The position numbers and the translations under genes were made by a program. Shown here piece by piece: positions 18,452 to 27,358 of a stretch of DNA of 64,000 bases. The stretch comes from JBHJGP01 sp050331695 (lineage in GTDB: Bacteria > Pseudomonadota > Alphaproteobacteria > Geminicoccales > Geminicoccaceae). The first letter of the stretch is position 1; every line of letters starts with the position of its first letter. The notes beneath the pieces are model-generated. The model did no database searches and had not been told where the DNA came from. It worked only from the letters and a program-made list of their open reading frames with translations. The stretch covers positions 124,001 to 188,000 of the forward strand of contig JBHJGP010000003.1 in NCBI GenBank assembly GCA_050331695.1, written 5' to 3'.

Positions 18452-18910
18452 TTGAACATCACGATCGCCTCGATCGGTCGCTGGAACGACCGCGCCATGG
18501 TCGAGCTTTTCGAACGCTACGCGGCCCGCTGCCCCTGGACCATCGCTCTTCAGGAACGGGTTCTCAAAAAGACCGTGCCGCCGGCCGAACTCAAGCGGGC
18601 GGAGGCGCAAACACTGCGCCAAGCTCTGCGCGCAGCCGACGTCATCATCGCGCTCGACGAGGGTGGGCGAACACCCACCAGCCAGAGTTTCGCGGGACAG
18701 ATCGGAAAACTACGGGATCAGGGGCAGCGAGACGTCTGTTTTTTGATCGGCGGTGCCGACGGTCTGGATGAAGAACTGCTGGCGGAGGCTGATGACCGGA
18801 TCGCCTTCGGCGCCATGACCTGGCCTCATTTCCTGGTTCGCGTCATGCTGGCGGAACAGCTTTATCGGGCCTCCACCATCCTCGCTGGTCACCCTTACCA
18901 CCGGCGTTGA
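18452..18910 (+). CDS. rlmH: 23S rRNA (pseudouridine-1915-N3)-methyltransferase
   Basis: The 152-residue SPOUT methyltransferase is identified by the knotted SAM-binding segments LDEGGRTPTSQSFA and FLIGGADGLDEE, and by the C-terminal end AGHPYHR that contacts rRNA helix 69. It methylates pseudouridine 1915 on the assembled ribosome. The start is TTG at 18452. It is last in the rplU operon, 126 bases after rsfS. Confidence 0.95.
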   Translation: MNITIASIGRWNDRAMVELFERYAARCPWTIALQERVLKKTVPPAELKRAEAQTLRQALRAADVIIALDEGGRTPTSQSFAGQIGKLRDQGQRDVCFLIGGADGLDEELLAEADDRIAFGAMTWPHFLVRVMLAEQLYRASTILAGHPYHRR

Positions 18911-19009
18911 GAGCCCGGCGATCGGTTTCCCGGCGGACGCCCCGACCACAGGAAACCATCCGACGAAGATCGCCGCTTCAGCAACCGGGCGTCTGACAGC
19001 AAGAGGGCG

Positions 19010-19273
19010 CTAGTGCAGGTTGAAAACGCCATCGACGTGGGAGAAGTCGCTGGGCGCCAAAATCTCGCATGTGCCGACCTTGACGCTGTGGAGCGGCCCT
19101 TCGATTTCTCGCTGCCAGAAGGCGATGAACTTCGTCAGGCGCGGATACTTCGGCGACAGATCATAGTCCTGCCAGATGAAGGACTGCAAAACACCAGGGT
19201 GGTCCGGCATGTGGTAGAGAAGCTCGGCAGTGGTCAACCGGTAGTCGTTGAGTAACAGCTGGATTTCCTTCAA
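19010..19273 (-). CDS. usg: Usg-like family protein
   Basis: The 87-residue protein matches the Usg-like family along its length (DYRLTTAELLYHMPDHP, LQSFIWQDYDL, IEGPLHSV, VDGVF). The family is small, cytoplasmic and almost restricted to Alphaproteobacteria; its function is unknown. A CtrA-like sequence lies 44 bases upstream of the ATG. It is transcribed opposite to the preceding rplU operon. Confidence 0.88.
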   Translation of the reverse strand: MKEIQLLLNDYRLTTAELLYHMPDHPGVLQSFIWQDYDLSPKYPRLTKFIAFWQREIEGPLHSVKVGTCEILAPSDFSHVDGVFNLH

Positions 19274-19316
19274 GACGATCTCCTCGCAGAGCTGGCCCCC
19301 ACACTAAAACGAAGAA

Positions 19317-19331
19317 TTAAACGATTGGTAA
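19317..19331 (-). promoter_or_regulatory. CtrA-like site upstream of usg
   Basis: TTAA-N7-GTAA, one mismatch from the CtrA consensus TTAA-N7-TTAA. On the minus strand it is followed after 10 bases by TAGTGT as a possible -10 element. Weak evidence alone; perfect sites occur elsewhere in this window. Confidence 0.3.
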
Positions 19332-19427
19332 ATAGGTTTGTTTCACTCTGCTGTGATTTTTAGCACTCACATTGAGTGGCTGATATTAAGCGCCCTGCAT
19401 GGCAACCGTCGGAAATTTGGGTTTTGC

Positions 19428-20444
19428 TCAGTCGATTTTGCCGCTACCCGAGAGCAGAATGGCGATCGGTCGCGTCAGTTCGAAATGGGCACAGACGATG
19501 GTGAAAATCATGGTCAAGGGTACGCACAAGAACATGCCGGGTAAGCCCCAAATACTTCCCCAGAAGGCGAGCGAAATGATGATGACCAAAGGGCTTAGGT
19601 TGAGCTGACTTCCCATCAGGCGCGGCTCGACGAAATTGCCGATTGCCAGTTGCACGGCGCTGAGAAGGACCAGCACGATGGCGGTGGTGAGGAAATCGGC
19701 GAACTGAAGCAGGGTCAGAACGACCGGAAACATCACTGCCAGGAACGAGCCGACATTGGGAATGAAGTTGAAGAGAAAAACCACGAGCGCCCAAAATCCC
19801 TGATAGTCGACGCCGAAGTACCAGAGGACGAGGTAGCAAAGGGCGGCCGTCAGTAAGCTGACGAAGGTCTTGATGCGCAGGTAAGCTTCGATCTTGCTCT
19901 CGATATCGGCGAGGATCCCGCGGATCCGGTCGGCCCTGTTCGGGTCGGGAAACAGCGCCGCAATTTTGTCGTCGAAGCTGCGCTGCTCGAGAATGAAGAA
20001 GAGGATGTAGATGGCGATCAGTCCGACACTGCCCGCGAGAGTGGTGATCGCACCGGCGAGACTGCGGATCAGTGCGGGCACGTCGATTTGGGAGAGCGCC
20101 TGGCTGACCGTCGGCAGCCCGTCCAGACCGAAAAACTTGAGCATGGCGGGCAGGATCTTGTCGATATTGGCCTGGTAGCTGGGCGCCGCTTCCGCGACCT
20201 GGGCCACATTGCCGGCGGCGATCAGGACAATGATGTAGATCGCCGCCGCGATCGTCAGTAAGGCCATGCCCAGACACAGATTGTCTGGAAGCTGCCAGCC
20301 GCCCACCCTTAGCCGACGGTAGGACCGGGAAAGCGCGTTGATCAGGTGCCAAATGATGAAGGCGACGGCCAGGGGAACCAGAATGTCCCGACCGAAGATC
20401 AGAATGGAGCCGACAACGACGGCAACGACCGACCAGGCGGCCAT
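19428..20444 (-). CDS. AI-2E/PerM-family membrane transporter
   Basis: The 338-residue protein has about eight membrane helices and the AI-2E exporter family pattern. There are two N-terminal hairpins, a soluble middle segment with amphipathic helices (about 85-150), and a C-terminal core with FNFIPNVGSFLAVMFPV and PRLMGSQLNLSPLVIIISL. Members include TqsA-type exporters and sodium/proton antiporters. The true substrate cannot be stated. It is transcribed alone. Confidence 0.85.
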   Translation of the reverse strand: MAAWSVVAVVVGSILIFGRDILVPLAVAFIIWHLINALSRSYRRLRVGGWQLPDNLCLGMALLTIAAAIYIIVLIAAGNVAQVAEAAPSYQANIDKILPAMLKFFGLDGLPTVSQALSQIDVPALIRSLAGAITTLAGSVGLIAIYILFFILEQRSFDDKIAALFPDPNRADRIRGILADIESKIEAYLRIKTFVSLLTAALCYLVLWYFGVDYQGFWALVVFLFNFIPNVGSFLAVMFPVVLTLLQFADFLTTAIVLVLLSAVQLAIGNFVEPRLMGSQLNLSPLVIIISLAFWGSIWGLPGMFLCVPLTMIFTIVCAHFELTRPIAILLSGSGKID

Positions 20445-20538
20445 GATGAAAGGACGGAGACCAAAGGTGGCACTTTCCGATCCGAGGCTCGGGTGGTCGG
20501 CTATCGGCAGATCCTCCGCAAACCGGCTTCCAGCGACA

Positions 20539-21225
20539 TCAAGCCGAGGTGACGTCCGCCACCCGGGCCGCCAGCAGGCGCGGGAGGTCGCTCATCCGAT
20601 CGAACACCACGTCAGCGCCCGCCTCCCGTAGACGGTCGCCATCTTGGTCCGCGATCAGGTGGCTGCCGCCGACAAAGCCGAAAACCGTCATGTTCGCAGC
20701 CTTGCCGGCGCGGACGCCGGCGGTACTGTCCTCGATGACGATGCAGCGCGCGATCGGTATCCCCATCTGTGACGCCGCATACCGGAACAGATCTGGCGCC
20801 GGCTTGCCGCGTTCAACCATGGAAGCGCTGAACAGGTGGGGAGAGAACTGACTAAACAGGTCGGCAATCTTCAAGGATGTCCGGATCCGTTCCAAGGCGC
20901 TGCTGGACGCCACGCAACGGGGTCCGGTAAGACGGCGCAGCACGGCAGCGATCCCGGGGATCGGTAGAAGCTCGTTTTCGAAGGCGGCAAGAACCCGCGA
21001 GCGCAGCTCTGCGGTGAAGTCCTCATGGAGCGGCCGTCCGAGTTCGATCTCGACGCTTCGGCGCATCTGGTCCTCGCTTCGGCCTAAAAACCGCTTCAGA
21101 ACCTCGCGCTCGTCGATGGTGAGGCCCGCTTCGCGAAGCATTTCCGCTTCGATGCGCGCGGCTATCGGCTCGCTGTCGACGATGACGCCGTCCAAGTCGA
21201 AGATGATCAGGTGGTTCTCGAGCAT
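20539..21225 (-). CDS. HAD-superfamily phosphatase (beta-phosphoglucomutase-like)
   Basis: The 228-residue HAD hydrolase has the nucleophile motif FDLDGVIVDSEP (Asp10 and Asp12), a helical cap with LKRFLGRS, motif II CVASSSALERI and motif III/IV IVIEDSTAGVRAG. This places it with YieH/GPH-like sugar-phosphate phosphatases. The substrate is not determinable. The start ATG is followed directly by the first beta strand, as usual. Confidence 0.9.
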   Translation of the reverse strand: MLENHLIIFDLDGVIVDSEPIAARIEAEMLREAGLTIDEREVLKRFLGRSEDQMRRSVEIELGRPLHEDFTAELRSRVLAAFENELLPIPGIAAVLRRLTGPRCVASSSALERIRTSLKIADLFSQFSPHLFSASMVERGKPAPDLFRYAASQMGIPIARCIVIEDSTAGVRAGKAANMTVFGFVGGSHLIADQDGDRLREAGADVVFDRMSDLPRLLAARVADVTSA

Positions 21226-21351
21226 GGCATGACCTCGTTCAGAGGAGCTGACCGTTCGGCGCCTCCTGCCGCTCCCGCTCTAGCATGCGGCCGGTGACCT
21301 ATCGACGACAAACCATAGGTCACGAATGGGCGTCGCCCAGGCGTGAAACCG

Positions 21352-21990
21352 TCAGCCGCGGCTCGGTGGTTGGCGCGAACGAGGCGGCTGCGGTAGTGCG
21401 GGATTCGCCAGGCGTATCGGCCGGCGCTGCAGCAGATAGAACGTCGTCTGCGGCGAGTGGTCGGTGATCGCGATCTGCATTTGGACCGTCTCGCCGGGAT
21501 TGATGGTGGCTCCCTGGAAATGAATGGCGTCGATCGGCTCGTCATTGATGTCGATGGTCACGTAGCGGTCGGAAAGGACGTAGCCGACCCGGCTGTTCGC
21601 CTGGCCGAACGAGAGACCGTCGTAATAGCCGCTTTCCTTGCCCAGGGCCTCGCGCAGCTCCATCACGAACAGCGTCCAGGGCTGCCGCGTCCGGTTGGTC
21701 ACGATTTTCTTGAGCACGAAGCCCACCGTGTGGCCGACATAGCGTGGGTTGCCGAAGCTGGTATCGAGATTGCGGATGGTGAGGATCGCCGGGCCGTCGT
21801 CATGGATCTCCTCGACGACGGTGAATGGATCCTGGCGGCTGCCACGACCCCAGGCGTCGAGCAGACGTATCCCGCCATGTTCCGCGCTGATGACGATGCC
21901 CTCGAGCTCAAAGGACTGCTTTTCGCTCCAGACCGGCCGGGGAGCAGAGAGGATCACCAGAAGGAAAACACCGACGGCGAGAGCGCGCAT
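21352..21990 (-). CDS. Secreted protein of unknown function
   Basis: I do not recognise this roughly 212-residue protein. From the ATG at 21990 it has a clear Sec signal peptide (MRALAVGVFLLVILSAPRPVWS). The mature part is beta-rich with no cysteine or enzyme motif, and it ends in a Pro/Arg/Ser-rich tail. A GTG start at 22029 would add 13 residues. It may be co-transcribed with the membrane protein gene just upstream (67 bases). Confidence 0.6.
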   Translation of the reverse strand: MRALAVGVFLLVILSAPRPVWSEKQSFELEGIVISAEHGGIRLLDAWGRGSRQDPFTVVEEIHDDGPAILTIRNLDTSFGNPRYVGHTVGFVLKKIVTNRTRQPWTLFVMELREALGKESGYYDGLSFGQANSRVGYVLSDRYVTIDINDEPIDAIHFQGATINPGETVQMQIAITDHSPQTTFYLLQRRPIRLANPALPQPPRSRQPPSRG

Positions 21991-22056
21991 CAGCCGACAC
22001 TGACCGAGGTGCTTGTTCAGCGCAAGCACGGATATCCGCGCTCACCTGTCGCCCAT

Positions 22057-22977
22057 CTAAAGCACGAGCGTTCCGAGCCAGATGATGGCGTACAGGCTCG
22101 TCCAGCGTTCGAGGTAGGGGAACGCCCATAAGAGCAAGGGTCGTCCGTCATAGAGCGACACATGCCAGATGCGCCACGCGATCAGGAGCGGCATCAAGGC
22201 CGAAGCCGATGCGTCGATGCTCCAGCCGGCGGCAAGCCCCGGATCGTTGCCGACGATAAGGGCGATCACGAGCGCGGCCGCCAGGAGGATCAAGGCGCTC
22301 GTCGCGACCTCGGCCGAGCGTCTCGCCACCAGGCCGGCCCGATCACGCGACAGGACGTGCCAAGTCCGGTTCGTTCGATGGAGCAGACCGAGGCCTGCGA
22401 CCGCCGCACCGATGGTGACCGCGAGGAGAATGATCGTCGGGCTCGGCGCAACGCCCATCGCTACAGCACCTGCGTCAACCTGGAGCCCCCCGACGGCGGC
22501 GCCGATCAAGATGGTCGCAAGCGGACTGGCGGCCGATGGGCGGCCTGCGAGTACGGTCAATGCCAATGCCGTAAGCGCCAGCGAACCGACGCCCGGAACG
22601 AGGAAGACCGAAAACACCAGAGCCAAAACCGCGGTGCCGGTCACCAAGATCGGTCTGGCGCGTGCCGGTCCCTGGACGCGCGACGACTGTTCACCAAAGG
22701 TCTCAGCGACGCCTTGGCAGGCGCAAAAGACGAAAAGGGTGAGGGCCACTCGGATCCAGGCCAATGCGTCAGGATCGGCCGTTGCGGCGAAGGCCGGAAC
22801 CAAGACCAGCCCCTGGCCGATCAGCCGACGAAACAGCCAAGCTGTGGCGCCCGTCTTGGGCGCCACCAGCTCCAGAGTGAGGGTGCTGGGGCCAGGCCCG
22901 GCCGGCCGGCCATCGAGGGTCGAGAGAGTGGTCGCCACGCGCCTGCGCCCCGGGGTTGTTTGCGGAGACGCCGACAC
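22057..22977 (-). CDS. Polytopic membrane protein of unknown function
   Basis: After about 50 hydrophilic residues the protein (306 residues from GTG 22977) has roughly eight hydrophobic segments. Its Gly/Ala-rich helices and short loops faintly resemble UbiA-type prenyltransferases, but no DxxxD motif is seen, so I make no functional call. Translation may start later, for example at GTG 22935. A perfect CtrA consensus site lies just upstream, suggesting cell-cycle-linked expression (inference). Two long overlapping plus-strand frames here are composition artefacts. Confidence 0.6.
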   Translation of the reverse strand: MSASPQTTPGRRRVATTLSTLDGRPAGPGPSTLTLELVAPKTGATAWLFRRLIGQGLVLVPAFAATADPDALAWIRVALTLFVFCACQGVAETFGEQSSRVQGPARARPILVTGTAVLALVFSVFLVPGVGSLALTALALTVLAGRPSAASPLATILIGAAVGGLQVDAGAVAMGVAPSPTIILLAVTIGAAVAGLGLLHRTNRTWHVLSRDRAGLVARRSAEVATSALILLAAALVIALIVGNDPGLAAGWSIDASASALMPLLIAWRIWHVSLYDGRPLLLWAFPYLERWTSLYAIIWLGTLVL

Positions 22978-22990
22978 TCGGGTGTTTTGG

Positions 22991-23005
22991 TTAATCGGCC
23001 GTTAA
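22991..23005 (-). promoter_or_regulatory. Perfect CtrA consensus site
   Basis: TTAATCGGCCGTTAA fits TTAA-N7-TTAA exactly. It lies 14 bases upstream of the GTG at 22977, or 56 bases upstream of the alternative GTG at 22935. The latter would put it in the usual -35 position. The only nearby gene it could serve is the minus-strand membrane protein gene. Confidence 0.65.
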
Positions 23006-23107
23006 ACGGCATTGGACCGCGATGTTTCCGCCACCTGGACTAACACAGAAAAAATGCTGCCGCCGGGCAACTTGAACACGCGATCTCGTTGTCGGAGTGG
23101 GGACGCT

Positions 23108-24025
23108 CTATCCTTCAGCGACGGCGGCGCTGGAGCCGTTGCGGAACGCCGAAGGCGTGGTGCCGTATCGGCGGGCGAACAGGCGGGTGAGGTGCGCTTG
23201 GTCAGAAAATCCACAGACCGTGGCCACCTCCTTGGTCGGTTTCGCCGTTTCGCTCAGCATCCGGCGGGCGCGATCGAGACGACGCTCGATGACGTAGGCA
23301 TAGGGCGCGACACCGAAGGTCCGGCGAAAATAGCGAGAGAAGGTGCATGCCGCCATGTTCACTTGGGCTGCGATCTCCTTGAGCTCCAGGCTCCTGTGCA
23401 GATTGCCGTGGATGTAGTCGAGCACGAGGTCGCGTTGCGCCCTGCAAAGCTGCCCGGCCTTCGCCGGCGGCCGGAGGCGGACTTCGGCATACTTCCGCAG
23501 TAAATGAATGACCAGCTGGCGGGCGACCGCTTCGATGTAGAGGTCTCCGCCGAGGCCCGGATCAGCGACTTCCTGGGCGATGGCATTTACCGCCGTCGTC
23601 ATCACCGCATCATCGGTGCGCAGCACATCTGCCAGCGCAACGTCCTCAACCGCGCGGCCCGACACCTCGCCGGCGATATTCGACACGAAGTCCTGGGCCA
23701 GATAGACGTGGGTGACGTTGACGTCCTCGGTCCAATGCCAGTGTGACTGTTCGGACCGCGTCAACAGCGAGACCGAACCGGGGCCACAGACGGTCTGGGT
23801 CCATTTGCCATGGAACCGCCGTTCCATGGGCGTGACGCCGGTCCGGTAGGAGACAAGCATGAAGTCGCGCATAGGCGGGATTTCTACGTCTTGCCCCTTG
23901 TAGGCGTAGGCGCGCAAAGCAACGCCCTTCCAGCCGAGACCGTCGCTTTTGGCGAGAATGTGTCCGGGCACGTGGTTCGGCAGGTCCTCAGGAGCGAGAA
24001 GCTCCGCCAAAGACTTTCCTCCCAT
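23108..24025 (-). CDS. AraC-family transcriptional regulator
   Basis: The 305-residue protein has a C-terminal AraC domain (about 200-298) with both helix-turn-helix units (NMAACTFSRYFRRTFG and VCGFSDQAHLTRLFARRYG). The N-terminal region resembles the cupin-like ligand-binding half. It is transcribed divergently from the monooxygenase-hydrolase pair, with 227 bases between starts. It is therefore the obvious candidate activator of that pair, responding to the ketone or a product (inference from arrangement). Confidence 0.9.
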   Translation of the reverse strand: MGGKSLAELLAPEDLPNHVPGHILAKSDGLGWKGVALRAYAYKGQDVEIPPMRDFMLVSYRTGVTPMERRFHGKWTQTVCGPGSVSLLTRSEQSHWHWTEDVNVTHVYLAQDFVSNIAGEVSGRAVEDVALADVLRTDDAVMTTAVNAIAQEVADPGLGGDLYIEAVARQLVIHLLRKYAEVRLRPPAKAGQLCRAQRDLVLDYIHGNLHRSLELKEIAAQVNMAACTFSRYFRRTFGVAPYAYVIERRLDRARRMLSETAKPTKEVATVCGFSDQAHLTRLFARRYGTTPSAFRNGSSAAVAEG

Positions 24026-24120
24026 CGTCCGATCTGAACGCCGACGTTAATTTTTCACACTAGCCGCGCGACGGTTTTCGGGCAACGCCAAGGTCGTCCG
24101 CTCCGGCAGCTTGTGCAGAT

Positions 24121-24149
24121 CGTTCAAAAGAACGCCTTGAATCTTCAAG
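24121..24149. promoter_or_regulatory. Paired inverted repeats in the divergent promoter region
   Basis: CGTTCAAAAGAACG (24121-24134) and CTTGAATCTTCAAG (24136-24149) are two adjacent 14-bp dyads. They lie between the divergent AraC-type regulator and the monooxygenase gene and are candidate operators. The rest of the 227-base gap shows no gene. Confidence 0.4.
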
Positions 24150-24252
24150 ACCGTCCGCGAAGTCGCACTGTAAGCTGTCGTTAGGGTGCGCGTCTCGACG
24201 CGACATCGCTCCGCGCCACGGCGCGGCAAGGTGAGACAGGGAGGGAGAACAA

Positions 24253-25893
24253 ATGGCAACACAACCGGAAGCGACGCGCGAGCAAGGAGAAGCGCCAAAG
24301 GACCTGAGGTTGGATGCGCTGATCATCGGTGCCGGTGTGGCCGGGCTCTACCAGCTTCACCAACTCCGAGAACAAGGCCTCAAGGTCCGCGCCTACGACG
24401 ACGCTTCCGGTGTTGGCGGCACCTGGTATTGGAATCGCTATCCCGGCGCCAAGTTCGATTCCGAATCCTACATCTACCAATACCTGTTCTCTGAAGAGCT
24501 CTACAAGAACTGGACCTGGAGCGAGCGCTTCCCCGGTCAGCCGGAGATCGAGCGGTGGATGAACTACGTCGCCGACACGCTGGATCTGAAAAAGGACATC
24601 CAGTTCGACACCACCATCACCAGTGCGCACTGGAACGACGGCACCAAATCCTGGAAGATCAAGACGGACCTTGGCGAGATCATCGACGCCCAGTTCCTGA
24701 TCACCTGCTGCGGGATGCTGTCGGCACCTTTGGAGGATGTCTTTCCTGGCCAAGACAAGTTCAAAGGACAGATCTTCCACACATCCCGTTGGCCTCAGGA
24801 GCCGGTCGAGCTTGAGGGCAAGCGGGTTGGCGTGGTCGGTATCGGTGCCACCGGCATTCAGGTGATCCAGACGATCGCCGAGAAGGTCGGCCATCTGAAG
24901 GTCTTCGTCCGGACCCCCCAATATGTCCTGCCGATGAAGAACCCCAAGTTCGAGGAAGATGGCGCCGCCTACAAACGCCGCTTCGATGAGCTGCGGGCAA
25001 CGCTGCCGACAACCTTCACGGGCTTTGAGTATGATTTTGGCCCCACTTGGGCGGAGCTGACCAAGGAAGAACGGCGCGCGCGGCTGGAGGAGATCCACGC
25101 CGACGGATCGCTCAAGTTGTGGTTGGCCTCGTTCGCCGAGATTTTCTTCGATGAGGCGATTAGCGAGGAGGTCTCGGAATTCGTGCGTGAGAAGATGCGC
25201 GAGCGCCTGAAGGACCCGCGGCTCTGTGATCTCCTGATACCCTCGGACTACGGCTTCGGCACCCACCGGGTGCCACTCGAGGTTAATTATCTCGAAGCCT
25301 ATCTGCGCGACAATGTCGAAGCGATCGGCGTTCGGGATAATCCGATCACACGCGTCACGGAGGAAGGCATCGAGACGGCGGACGGGGCCGTCCACGCGTT
25401 CGACATCATCATTCTCGCCACCGGTTTCGACGCCGGCACCGGCGCGCTCACCCGCATGGATATCCGAGGCCGTGACGGACGGTCCTTGACGGAGGAATGG
25501 GGTCGGGACATCCGCACCACCATGGGTCTGCAGATCCACGGCTATCCGAACCTGTTTACCACCGCCGTTCCGCTGGCACCCTCCGCCGCTCTCTGCAACA
25601 TGACCACCTGCCTGCAGCAACAGACCGAATGGATCAGCGACTGCATCGCCTACATCCGCGAGCAGGACCGTTCGGTGATCGAGCCGACGGCGGAAGCGGA
25701 GGAGGCCTGGGTCAGGCATCACGACGAGACCTCGGGCGCGACGCTGATTGCCAAAACCGATTCCTGGTATCTGGGCTCGAACGTTGAAGGCAAGCCGCGC
25801 CGCGTGCTGTCCTACACCGGCGGCGTCGGGACCTACCGCAAGAAGTGCGCGGAGGTCGCTGACAAAGGCTATGCGGGCTTCGCCATCCAATAG
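24253..25893 (+). CDS. Flavin monooxygenase of Baeyer-Villiger type
   Basis: The 546-residue FAD/NADPH enzyme has an FAD Rossmann motif GAGVAGLYQLHQL at 26-38, the Baeyer-Villiger fingerprint FKGQIFHTSRWP (about 170-181; consensus FxGxxxHTxxWP) and a second Rossmann motif VGIGATGIQ near 197. Such enzymes insert oxygen next to a ketone carbonyl, giving an ester or lactone. AGGGAGGGAGAACAA precedes the ATG. The next gene, 68 bases on, encodes a serine hydrolase that could cleave the ester, and an AraC regulator is divergent. The exact ketone is unknown. Confidence 0.92.
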   Translation: MATQPEATREQGEAPKDLRLDALIIGAGVAGLYQLHQLREQGLKVRAYDDASGVGGTWYWNRYPGAKFDSESYIYQYLFSEELYKNWTWSERFPGQPEIERWMNYVADTLDLKKDIQFDTTITSAHWNDGTKSWKIKTDLGEIIDAQFLITCCGMLSAPLEDVFPGQDKFKGQIFHTSRWPQEPVELEGKRVGVVGIGATGIQVIQTIAEKVGHLKVFVRTPQYVLPMKNPKFEEDGAAYKRRFDELRATLPTTFTGFEYDFGPTWAELTKEERRARLEEIHADGSLKLWLASFAEIFFDEAISEEVSEFVREKMRERLKDPRLCDLLIPSDYGFGTHRVPLEVNYLEAYLRDNVEAIGVRDNPITRVTEEGIETADGAVHAFDIIILATGFDAGTGALTRMDIRGRDGRSLTEEWGRDIRTTMGLQIHGYPNLFTTAVPLAPSAALCNMTTCLQQQTEWISDCIAYIREQDRSVIEPTAEAEEAWVRHHDETSGATLIAKTDSWYLGSNVEGKPRRVLSYTGGVGTYRKKCAEVADKGYAGFAIQ

Positions 25894-25961
25894 GATTGGC
25901 CGCCGATTAACTTCACGGCGACCGAAGCTACATTAAGCAACATCAACTCAGGGAGAAAACG

Positions 25962-27161
25962 ATGTCTGCGGACTTAAAGAGCCGCCTCGATGCGATCCTC
26001 GAGGGTGTGACGACCGGCGAACAACGCGTGCCCGGCGTGGTCGCGATGGTGACGGATCGGAATGCCAACACCTATGAAGGTGCCGCCGGGGTCCGCAATC
26101 TAGGCACCGGCGATCCGATGACGGCGGACAGCGTTTTGGCGATCTTCTCGACGACCAAGGCGATCGGCGGCACGACCGTGATGCAGTGTGTCGAGGAGGG
26201 GCTTTTGGATCTCGATGCCCCGGCCAAGGATTATGCGCCGGAGATCGGCGAGTTGCAGGTGCTGGAGGGTTTCGACGCCGACGGCAACCCGCAGCTCCGG
26301 GCCCCCAAGACCGAGGTCACCACGCGGATGCTGATGCTGCACACCGCCGGCTTCGGTTACGATTTCTTCAACACCGATTATAAAAGGCTGGCCGACGAGC
26401 AAGGCCAGCCGTCGGTCGTGACCTGCACCAAGGCGTCAATCAAGACGCCGCTTTTGTTCGATCCGGGCGAGCGTTGGGAGTACGGCTCCAATATCGACTG
26501 GGCCGGTCAGGTGGTTGAAGGCATCCGCGGCAAGCGACTGGGCGACGTCTTCAAGGAGCGGGTATTCGAGCCGCTCGGCATCACCGACATGGCGTTCGGT
26601 CGTACCGATGACATGAAAGGGCGGACGGCGACGATCCACGCTCGGGGGCCGGACGGAAGCCTCAGCCCGATGGATGATTTCGCGCTGCCGGATCATCCCG
26701 AGGTCGATATGTCCGGCCACGGGCTCTACGCGTCGGTCGGCGAATACATGAAGTTCATTCGCATGTGGCTGAACGACGGTGCTGGCCCCAACGGTCAGGT
26801 GCTGAAGCCTGAGACGGTCCAGCAGGCGGTGACCAACGGGCTGCAGCCGCACCAAGAGGTGGTGATGCTGCCGGGCGTCATTCCGGCACTTTCCAATGAC
26901 GCGGAGTTTTTCCCGGGTCTGAAGAAGAGCTGGTCCTACACGTTCATGGTCAATGACGAGGAGGCGCCAACCGGTCGCCCGGCGGGAGCGATCGGCTGGG
27001 CCGGACTTGCCAATCTGTTCTATTGGATCGACCGGAAGAACGGGCTCGGCGGCTTCTGGGGGACCCAGATCCTGCCGTTCGGCGATCCGGTCTCGTTCCC
27101 GGGCTATATGGATTTCGAAACGGCCGTCTATCAGACCGCAACCGCCGCCAAGGCCGCGTAA
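25962..27161 (+). CDS. Serine hydrolase of the class C beta-lactamase/esterase family
   Basis: The 399-residue protein carries the family catalytic SxxK (FSTTKAIGG, Ser near 63) and the YxN motif (YGSN near 174). There is no signal peptide, so it acts in the cytoplasm, unlike true AmpC. Family members include EstB-type esterases. Placed directly after a Baeyer-Villiger-type monooxygenase, it most likely hydrolyses the ester or lactone product (inference). GGGAGAAAACG precedes the ATG. Confidence 0.88.
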   Translation: MSADLKSRLDAILEGVTTGEQRVPGVVAMVTDRNANTYEGAAGVRNLGTGDPMTADSVLAIFSTTKAIGGTTVMQCVEEGLLDLDAPAKDYAPEIGELQVLEGFDADGNPQLRAPKTEVTTRMLMLHTAGFGYDFFNTDYKRLADEQGQPSVVTCTKASIKTPLLFDPGERWEYGSNIDWAGQVVEGIRGKRLGDVFKERVFEPLGITDMAFGRTDDMKGRTATIHARGPDGSLSPMDDFALPDHPEVDMSGHGLYASVGEYMKFIRMWLNDGAGPNGQVLKPETVQQAVTNGLQPHQEVVMLPGVIPALSNDAEFFPGLKKSWSYTFMVNDEEAPTGRPAGAIGWAGLANLFYWIDRKNGLGGFWGTQILPFGDPVSFPGYMDFETAVYQTATAAKAA

Positions 27162-27172
27162 ATCAAAAAACG

Positions 27173-27203
27173 CCTCGGCCGTCCGCGCGACGGGCGGTCG
27201 AGG
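27173..27203. terminator. Bidirectional Rho-independent terminator
   Basis: The 13-bp stem CCTCGGCCGTCCG with CGGGCGGTCGAGG (two G-U pairs) has a 5-base loop. On the minus strand it is followed by CGTTTTTTGATTT, giving a good terminator for tRNA-Thr. On the plus strand it ends the hydrolase gene without a clear U-run. Confidence 0.75.
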
Positions 27204-27230
27204 ATTCCGAGCTTTCAAATCAGGCAAAAA

Positions 27231-27305
27231 TGGTGCCGCCAGAGTGATTTGAACACTCGACCTCACCCTTACCAAGGGTGCGCTCTACCCCTGAGCTATG
27301 GCGGC
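27231..27305 (-). tRNA. tRNA-Thr (anticodon GGT)
   Basis: The minus strand folds as a complete cloverleaf. The acceptor is GCCGCCA paired with TGGCGGC, then A and an encoded CCA. The anticodon arm CACCC-TTGGTAA-GGGTG gives GGT, and the T arm contains GTTCAAATC. It reads ACC and ACT threonine codons. A terminator with a T-run follows. Confidence 0.96.
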
Positions 27306-27358
27306 GTGCAAGCCGCTGCGATATGCCATGGTCATGGAAGCCAAGCAAGGGGCAAGCC

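Noticed and set aside
22162..23043. Plus-strand frames of nearly 300 codons over the unknown membrane protein
   Set aside because: They are rich in Arg, Gly and Pro without domains, whereas the minus frame gives well-formed membrane helices and an upstream CtrA site.
24181..25890. Long minus-strand open frame (569 codons) opposite the monooxygenase
   Set aside because: The plus strand encodes a full Baeyer-Villiger-type enzyme with all motifs. The antisense frame is a G+C-rich shadow with no family match.
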